The position numbers were made by a program, and so were the translations under genes. This document shows positions 56,327 to 64,000 of a stretch of 64,000 nucleotides of DNA, piece after piece. How positions within the stretch are numbered: the stretch's first letter is position 1; each line of letters opens with the position of its first letter. Under the pieces are notes generated by a model that was not told the origin of the DNA, searched no databases, and worked only from the letters and a program-made list of their open reading frames with translations. The DNA is from Ophiura sarsii (Eukaryota; Echinodermata; Ophiuroidea; Amphilepidida; Ophiuridae): assembly GCA_035610835.1 (NCBI GenBank), contig CM069455.1, forward strand, positions 41,674,579 to 41,738,578, read 5' to 3'.

Positions 56327-56721
56327 TCATTACTGAAAAATATGCCTATTTTATCCAAATCGTTGATTTGTACCGATATAATCTTGCTAATAATTAATTA
56401 GTTTTCTGTTTATTTTGTCCACCCCTTCTTAGTTATTGAAACAGTCCAAGTCGGGTCATCCCCTCATTAACATTTTTATCATTCAACCAATCAAAAATAA
56501 GCTTTAATCGTGTATCTACATAACTCGTTGAATATTCAGTTTAGGGGCGTGAGGCGTTAATTTGATTGGTCGGTCAGTGAGCAAAACAATGGAACACTTT
56601 GGCGCAGTACTTTCGGGCAATTATTAGTAACCCGCGCTCGGCGTGCGCGTTCTCATCTAACGATTAATTTGATAGGAACGCACTTGGTACGCAGCTATCA
56701 CGATTATTCATGAAGTAATGA

Positions 56722-57118
56722 ATGTCCTTCAGAGCTCTCAGAGAGGCATGGTGGGCGGACGGGCGGATTTTCCCTTCTTTTCCCCCCTCTTATACCAGTG
56801 GAAGCTCAGCCAACAAGAAGTTAAAATCACACAAAGAGTCGCACATATAATGTTATTAATACTTTGAAACTAATAACAACGATATACAACAACAACAAAT
56901 GTTCAATATTTACACTGAAATCCTCTCAGACTATTAAAACTCACAAGTACACGTGGGTAGAGGGAATATTGTCCTGTTACCAGAAGATTTCCCCCAAAAA
57001 AATCAAGAATGTTCGATTTTTTTAATTTAAGAAAGAAGGAAATAAGGGGGTATGGGTCGGGGGACCAGGGTGCACGGTCAGTCGGTCGAGGACATCCAAC
57101 AACAAAATTGTTGGGGCC
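56722..57118. mobile_element. Relative of the 1320-2051 MITE, left end diverged
   Basis: Shares GCCAACAAGAAGTT and ACAAAGAGTCG with the copy at 1400-1465 and ends CGGTCGAGGACATCC ... GGGGCC then TTA. Contains the empty site for the Tc1-type MITE at 1469-1915. Confidence 0.7.
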
Positions 57119-57154
57119 TTAATACAAAACATGTATATAGACAGTTTACGCGAA

Positions 57155-57600
57155 ATGACCACAGCTGTTTGACTTTATTACATTTGAAAAAGAAATGGTC
57201 GATATAGTCAATTACGTTGCATGTGTGACAAATATTATTATTTCACACAGTTTTATTTATATAATATTGAATGGCTTTGAGGGTGAACTAGCGTACAAGA
57301 CCACAGCTGTTTGACTTTATTACATTTGAAAAAGGAAATGGTCGATATTGTCAATTACGTTGCATGTGTAACAAATATTATAATGGTGAGGTAAATCAGC
57401 CGAACAGTCATAATCATACCGGATCTTGAAAGATGCATTCCCATGAAGTAATAATATATTGAAATATATATAACAAATATTATTATTCACACAGTTTTAT
57501 CTATATAATATTGAATGGCTTTGAGGGTGGATTGCACGAGCTATAAAAATATTGCACGAGTCGGAGACAAGTGCAATATTTTTATAGCGAGTGCAATAAA
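57155..57600. repeat. Tandem duplications and a TTGCAC palindrome
   Basis: CCACAGCTGTTTGACTTTAT and ~75 following bases occur at 57160 and 57301; TTTTATTTATATAATATTGA-type sequence occurs at 57249 and 57494. A hairpin at 57532-57594 pairs ATTGCACGAGCTATAAAAAT with its inverse. Confidence 0.75.
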
Positions 57601-57699
57601 TTCTTGTATCACCAGAAAAAAAGACATTCAATATTATTATCATTATTCATAAAATAGACTGTGCTGACAAAAACTAAATAAGTTGACCTTCTAGGCCTC

Positions 57700-58310
57700 T
57701 CAGCGCCGCACAAAAAAAAAATATTGGACGGCATTTAATTTGTTTGTGGTTTCGGGTTGTTATCTCAGTTGAGGATCCTGAGGAAAACTCACGTTAAATG
57801 CTGTGAAGTTTATGCCAAGATATGGTCTTTTTTAAATGAGGTTAACTTGTCTTTAAGATACTCTAAACAAATGTGTTGCAATTGATTCACCCGCGTCAAT
57901 ACAAATGACTCATCGGAGGCAGATCCCCAATGCTAGACTCATTGAACTGCATATAAATATCATATGGTAGTATTCAGGTCACTTACTTAACAATCCCCCT
58001 ACAACAAGCCATAATAGGCCTATGCCTTAAATTTCTATTTCAATTGCCACTGAACCATGCACTTAAAACAATATTGGTCTAGGATCGATAAACTTATGTA
58101 TGTATAATTATCAATCGATCACTCTTCATTTGAATAAAATAAACAAATAAAAACGTAAGACTTAAAAATAAAGCCCCTTTTCAGGGTCAATTACACCAAG
58201 TTATTTTTTGTAAATATGTCGTTTACTCTCCTATCCCGACTGTTCCTAATTAAGTTTAGAAACTGTTGCACATCATAACACTAAAATAGGTGTAAATTCA
58301 CGCACGGTGC
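57700..58310. other. Intergenic, nothing recognised
   Basis: AT-rich sequence without coding or repeat signals I can define. Confidence 0.45.
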
Positions 58311-58319
58311 TGTTTACAT

Positions 58320-58468
58320 GGATAGTATGCTCAGGTGAAGATATCAATGTAATAATTCATGAATGCTATCTACTGAAGATAGCATACTGAAGATAGCAAT
58401 ACATCATATGCTATCTGAAGATAGCAATGTAGTTTATTAGTATACTATCTACTTAAGATAGCAATATA
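58320..58468. repeat. TATCTACTGAAGATA array, left part
   Basis: About five copies of the small palindromic motif CTATCTACTGAAGATAGCA. The same motif resumes at 62785-62975, so the array was split by the mosaic between. Confidence 0.85.
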
Positions 58469-59499
58469 AGGGTACACACCACCAAATAACATTTTGCATT
58501 TTGGCAATATCCGGCAGTGTTTGAAATTAAAATAGACCCCATCATAAGTGTAAATTTAGCATCCTAGAAAAGGTAAACAGGGCTGTAAATGTACCTAAAT
58601 GTTTCATAATTTGGCATTTGTAGGTTATTTCATCCACGTTAGGACCAACATTTCTAGCTTTTTTATGAATGATGTCATTTTACACGATTTCACTGTTTCC
58701 ACCAATAGAGCTAAAACCACGGATCTTGGGATATAGGCAGCCTGTCTTCCCTAACCCGGGAGCACCGCAACACTTTTAAGTTTTCAAAACAGAATTTTTG
58801 CTATTTTAGGTTGCTAATGATTTTTGAAGACTTTATAACCCCTAGTATCACCCCTCTGCTGGATACCTATCAAAATATTCACACAGCTCATTTTACAGGG
58901 GGGTCAAAGTTTGGTTTTGTACAGGGAAGTATAGGGAGAGCTGAACTTGTTTTAAACCTGGGGTGCATTTCTTTGTTGAAAGGTGTATCATGATACATTT
59001 GGTATTAAATGATAGCTGTATATCAGTATTATTTTTTCGCATGTTTAAACCATCATGTTTTATAGCCTATATGATGTAATAAATCAATTGAAATAATTAA
59101 TTGTAGGGCGCCCTCACTTGACCTGTCACATAATATATTAAATGTATGGAATGCCATTAGTGTAGTAACTCAATTATCAGTGTTTATCACCTATAAACCA
59201 TGTGTTCTCTTTGATAAATATGTATTATGACAAGTAAACATGGCTTATTGAGAAATAAAAAAGTTGAATCAATGTTTTTCGACCAATAGAGATGGTTTAT
59301 CACATGTAAAAAATGTGCATTGACCAGATACATGAATGGCTTGCCATATTCAAGCATGTTGTATGGATATAATAAATAGTCCATCTCAGATCAGAGTCCA
59401 AAAGTAAAATGCTGTTATAAATGGGCATTGCAAAAGTGATTTTGTATGCTTAATATTATTTTGAATACCAATAGTTTATAAAATATGCCAAATTTGCTT

Positions 59500-60960
59500 C
59501 ATCGGGGGTGCCACTCCTCATGACAAGGGGTCCCATTTAGTCATGGTTAATTAAGACTGTCCAATATCAATTTATTTTTTAATTGTGTTTTCATTACATG
59601 TTTTTACACATATTAAGAGTCATTTTCTCATTTAATAAATTGAATGCCAATAGTTGATATGATCTGCCAAATGTACTTTCCGGGGTACCACTACAAAGCG
59701 GGGTCTATTCAATAACGGGTTAAATGATTGGTGTTTTCATACATTGGTGTTTTCACACATATGAGAGTCAGTATTTCCCACCGAATGCCATAGAACATAA
59801 AATGTGCCAAATATGATTCCTCAGGGGTGCCACTCCTCCTGAGAGGGGTTATATTTACTGGGTTTCAGTGCCCCCCCCCCCCCCCCCAAAAAAAGGGTAC
59901 ATTTTAAAGTTTTAAATGTTTTCGTTACATGTGTTAACACATATCGAACGTCATTTCTACATTAAATACAACTTTGAAGGCTAATAGTATAAATATTATC
60001 TGCCAAATGTACTTCCCGGGGGTACCACTTTCGAGCGGGGTCTATTCAATAACGTGTTTTCATACATTGGTATTTTCATACATGATTTCAGACATATATT
60101 CACACATAAATGATAGTCATATGCTATTCTGAATGACATAAGAACATAAAATGTGCCAAATGTGCTTCCTCAGGGTTGCACACCACTAAATACATCTCCC
60201 ATAGGGTTACACGTGAAATGCACACTTTTAAAATGGATATTTCTTGACGTTATAAGAAACTGGTAACTTGAAATTTAGTTTCAACTTGAAGATGAAAGCC
60301 ATGACTACTAACTCAACAACTCATATATGGGGGGTAACCGGCATAATTTTGAGCTAGAGCCTTTTCAAAAAGTACAAGTTGAGTTTTCCTGGTCACACGC
60401 AATTGTTGATAAAGATTATTGCGTCAGATACCGGAAATGACCTGAACACAAATGTCTTTGTTAAAATATTAAAAAATCATCATTGCATCAATTTTTTTGG
60501 ACCTGAAGAACGCTGATGTGTCTGTCAAAATTCACACTATATTAATTTCGCCATAACTTGTAGTAAATACCCTAATTTTAAACTGTAATTTACAATAGGT
60601 CTCCCGTTTCGGCATAGAAACGGGCCGGTTTTGGACTTTTGCCTCAAAGGGGGTAGGGCCAGACGTTATTTAGTGGTGTGAAACCTCAGGGGGTGTCACT
60701 CCTCCTAGATGGGTTATATTTACTAACTGTTAAGCTCAAGACAGTTCAATTTCAATTTATTTGTTTTTTATTTTATTTTGATTTATCTTTTTTTCACGAA
60801 TTTGAATGCCAATAGTTGACATTAATCTGCCAATTGTTCAATTGAAATGACCTTTGTATATAATTATCCTGAATGCCATTGCCATTAGTACATACAATGT
60901 TCCATTTTTTCTCCTGGAGGGTGCCACTCTCAAGAGCAGTCCTAAGGGACCGTTCATTAT
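59500..60960. repeat. Tandem array with GGGGTGCCACTCCT motif
   Basis: Units of roughly 140-190 bp, each with CTGCCAAATGTRCTTYC, then GGGGTRCCACT, a GGGGT block and ACATATGAGAGTCA-like sequence. Units start near 59505, 59690, 59828, 60018, 60690 and 60910; the array is interrupted by the element at 60170-60687. Confidence 0.75.
60170..60687. mobile_element. Small element with CACACCACTAAATA ends
   Basis: GGTTGCACACCACTAAATAC on the left and TTATTTAGTGGTGTGAAACC on the right, related to the ends of the 58470-62772 element; TCAG on both sides is a possible target duplication. Confidence 0.7.
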
Positions 60961-61124
60961 TTCGCCTGCCGGATTCGAACGATAAAAATCCAACAGCTTC
61001 CGGGCTTCACCCCCTTGACCCCCACAAAAATGAAATTTATTTAATTATAAAAGTTTATTCAAATTATGTGATGTATATAAACCTTCAAATATTCATTTAA
61101 CATTGGGATTCTTTTACCTCAAAA

Positions 61125-61447
61125 TGTGTATGCGAATATGCAAAATACTGCATTCTAAGGACTGTTTTTAACAAATAAATTAAAAACGATTTATCTTACA
61201 TGAAAAAGGTTGTTAAATATGAGTTCCTTATTGTTTGATTTCCTTTCATTCATTTGAATCCCATATTGACATACTTTCGTCGAGGTTCCGATTGGGGGTC
61301 TGTGTGAAACTCTTTTTCTTTTTTTTTTGGGGGGGGGGGTATCCCGGAAACTGGTAAAACTACTTAATATGGGCTACCAAGTTGCATGGTGCAACCAAAA
61401 TAGCATGAAGTATAACAAAAAGTGTCCCGGTGCTCCCGGGTTAATAA
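61125..61447. repeat. Duplicated unit, copy 1 (partner 62296-62605)
   Basis: Starts GAATATGCAAAATACTGCAT and ends AAAGTGTCCCGGTGCTCCCG; includes GGGCTACCAAGTTGCATGGT and a G/T tract. Confidence 0.85.
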
Positions 61448-62295
61448 TAAACATAGCAGCAAGGATCACTCATATTATATAAGAAACCTGCCAACACATG
61501 CAGTTAATTTTGGTATATTTAAATTGCTTTCTAGAATGACTTACCTCAAGTGCAGTCAGTAATGGAAATGGCTGTTATAATGTGAAAGATCATTATCCTT
61601 TGTCTAAGTTGATTTACACATTTGTAAGCTTTGAATTAGACCTCTCCTGGAAATGTTTTAATCACGTTGTGTGAACAACTTTGAATGATGACATAAGACA
61701 TCTATGTTCCATGCTCTTTCCAATTGGTAGGATAATTTTAACATGATATAAACAAACCTTCAGACTTAAAGATACGTAAATCTATTTTGTTTGTGATTGT
61801 GAATGTTATGCTATCTTCTTAAAAAGGTTACAAACAGAATGGTGAATTTCATTCAAATAATGGGACTTCCCAATTAGATTATGCATATTATTCCATATAT
61901 AAGGCACAGTATCTCTTGTTTGCATGTCAAGGGAAAAGAATTTCTACAGAAATAACTTTTATACATGTAGATATTGGTTAAACAAGACCAACATATTGGA
62001 AAATAGTTATGTGGACTAATTGATTGAAAAAAATAATGTTAAGTCAAAACATGTCAGAAATATCTAAATATCCATGCTCCTGATATCAAGAGAGCGATTA
62101 TTGGACATTTTTTTTTTTTGGGGGGGGGGGGGGGTATTTGAGGGGTTAAGACTCATGATAGGAAGATCTTAAGTGAATTTTGTCTGTCATTCCAAGATAG
62201 ATATGTCATGGGCAACATATGTTCAAGGATTTTTGCAAGATTTAATGGCTTTGTAACATTGTAAAATGTGGTTGTCTTCTTTTAAGTCAAATTGT

Positions 62296-62605
62296 ATTGC
62301 CGAATATGCAAAATACTGCATTTTATGTCATGTTTTTTGCAAATAAATTGAAAATGGTTGATCAAACATAAATAAAGTGTCTAGATATGAATTCCTTGTT
62401 TGATTATCTTTCATTTGAACCCCATATTGACATACTTTCGACAAAGTAAAAGTTTGACCCCCGGAGGGGGGTGTCTGTGTGAAACTTTTGGGGGGTATCC
62501 CCGAAATTGGTCAAACAACTTATTATGGGCTACCAAGTTACATGGTGCAACCAAAAATAGCATGAAGTATAACAAAAAGTGTTGCGGTGCTCCCGGGTTA
62601 GTAGC
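62296..62605. repeat. Duplicated unit, copy 2
   Basis: Same order as 61125-61447 in direct orientation. This copy supplies the right 27-bp terminus of the element at 58751-62601. Confidence 0.85.
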
Positions 62606-62784
62606 GAAACAAAATGCCGGTTCAAAAGTGATTGTTTTTAACGGGAGACATCTATACTTCAATAAAAACAATGATTTGAATGAATCAGTTTGCTCTAAAG
62701 GTAACACAAATTAACACGAACTTGACCTCTTAACCATACAAAGCAATAAGGAACTGATTTGGTGGTGTGAAACCATGACATACG

Positions 62785-62978
62785 GTTATCTACTGAAGAT
62801 AGTAATGTAATATATGGGTACTATCTACTGAAGATACAAATGTAACGCCGGGTGTTTATCTACTGAAGAAAGCAATAATATTGTGTTATATCTAAGTGAT
62901 GAATGCAATAATATTGTGTTATATCTAAGTGATGAATGCAATAATATATGGGTGCTATCTACTGTAGATAGCAGACAT
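62785..62978. repeat. TATCTACTGAAGATA array, right part
   Basis: Copies of TTATCTACTGAAGATAG plus two copies of a 38-bp unit beginning AATATTGTGTTATATCTAAG. Confidence 0.85.
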
Positions 62979-62979
62979 C

Positions 62980-64000
62980 CGGGTGTAATGGTTTGTGTAT
63001 TTGTTTGTTTGTTTATTCGCGAATTGCACTACACCTTAACCAGCTTTAAACTATAGGCCTCCATGCAACAACAACACATTCAGAGATTTTTTTATTCTCC
63101 AAAAGAACTATAACATGTGGATTAAAAACAGCAACACCCCTATTCAATTTCATTTGAGTACCGATGATGTTGACAAATTGGGTGTCATTGTAATGATTGC
63201 AGGTATTAAATCGATTTCACTAAAAACGAGTTCCGCCAATACCCGTGATTCCAAAGCTATAAAAGGGCAACCCATTCAGTCCATTTCAATAGCGTCTTTC
63301 AACTCAATAGACAACAGAGAAAGCAATCGATTCAAAATGATGGTCATTTGAATGGAAAGTGATGGTACATTGACATACGCTATAACTAATTTTAGGGACT
63401 GCAGTTTTGTTTTGCTTAATTAGGGTACTTAGCACATGTTTTTAATTTACCAACAGCGGTATTCATATCGGGGAGAACAAATACTACACGACTACATGAA
63501 TCGCATGCTCCAACGCGATAGGGGTAACGGAAATTATGTGAATGAGCTACCTTTTCCTCTACCAATAGCAAAGCTAGCATTGCATGTACATTGTACGGGG
63601 CATTGAGAGATGTGTGGAATTGGGGCGGTGTACAGTTGTAGTTTACACAGTCCGCTGCTCAATATCAACTCTGTAATTTTCCTTCGGTGCATGACCCCGT
63701 GGATGACCCCTCTGTGCATAAGTATGCAGGGTCACTCGGTGGCGGGAAGTCCTAATACAGATTAGGGAGGTGCCATTGACTGTCATCTTACGACTCAGTG
63801 CGGACGGCTTTTAAATTTTCTCTTCGACTTGTCCTCCGTGATACTTCTAACTACGTTCACATTTTATACTCGTTCGGACTGAGATTTTTTGCGATTTGGC
63901 CTTAGTGGATATATAGGCCTACGATTTTTTCTCAAGAGATCTATGACTATAGACTATAATAGTGACCAGATATTTCGTTCTGTCGACAACTGAGCCCCAG
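62980..64000. other. Intergenic, no gene supported
   Basis: A 78-residue ORF (63115-63351) lacks recognisable motifs or codon evidence. The last kilobase has more balanced base composition and could approach a gene beyond the window. Confidence 0.35.

Larger units (their letters stand above)
58751..62601. mobile_element. Inner element with perfect 27-bp inverted ends
   Basis: CTAACCCGGGAGCACCGCAA (58751-) continues to 27 bp and matches the reverse complement of the sequence ending at 62601. A third, diverged copy of this end is at 61416-61442. 3.85 kb, no transposase seen. Confidence 0.7.
58470..62772. mobile_element. Large nested mosaic with CACACCACCAAAT ends
   Basis: Ends GTACACACCACCAAATAAC and GATTTGGTGGTGTGAAACC. 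It splits the TATCTACTGAAGATA array. No transposase frame is present. Contains a second TIR pair (58751/62601), a related small element (60170-60687), a ~170-bp tandem array and a duplicated 320-bp unit. Confidence 0.65.

Noticed and set aside
62400..62714. ORFs of 104 and 98 residues on opposite strands
   Set aside because: Lie in a duplicated repeat unit; the copy at 61125-61447 does not preserve the frame.
1..64000. CRISPR arrays, bacterial operons, rRNA genes, functional tRNA genes
   Set aside because: Repeats lack regular spacers, genes are spliced, and the only tRNA-like sequences are SINE heads without a closed acceptor stem.

Overview
The window is nuclear genomic DNA from an animal. 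It is AT-rich, its genes are split by GT-AG introns, and it is saturated with small inverted-repeat transposons (MITEs) and decayed LINE, SINE and Penelope-like copies. There is no operon structure. Gene content and repeat types point to an invertebrate, most likely a marine deuterostome such as an echinoderm or hemichordate. That placement is inferred from recognisable families, not from a search.

Two protein-coding genes can be reconstructed. On the minus strand, a TRIM-like RING/B-box/coiled-coil gene runs from about 14.8 kb (possibly 20.7 kb) leftward and leaves the window at base 1. Eight exons (1094-14781) join in frame and encode a RING, a short helical linker, a B-box1, a B-box2 and the start of a coiled coil; the C-terminal domain lies outside. 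On the plus strand, CCDC81 is complete: 12 exons between 20895 and 43273 give 2202 nt, i.e. 733 residues plus stop. It has the two N-terminal HU-type domains, a basic and helical middle, and the conserved C-terminus. If the tentative first TRIM exon is right, the two genes are head to head with only about 160 bp between start codons.

The rest is repeats. 0-20 kb: introns of the TRIM-like gene with MITEs, a LINE tail (2.4-3.05 kb), a Penelope-like copy with an inverted duplicate of its own 3' end (5.3-6.2 kb), a tRNA-derived SINE, an exon-derived minisatellite (12.86-13.97 kb) and an L2-like LINE fragment (15.5-16.4 kb). 21-43 kb: CCDC81 introns packed with palindromic elements, several nested, some within 50 nt of an exon. 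37.5-39.2 and 52.4-54.6 kb: a direct duplication carrying a GC-rich exon-like fragment. 44-64 kb: no gene seen, only repeats, including a 4-kb nested mosaic at 58.3-63 kb.

The most unusual observation is a recurrent one. Three exons in two unrelated genes (two in the TRIM-like gene, one in CCDC81) each have their 3' end plus 5' splice site tandemly copied into the following intron, in one case nine extra times. A second theme is three MITE families, all flanked by TTAA, one of which forms a near-perfect 697-bp palindrome ending 36 nt before a CCDC81 exon.
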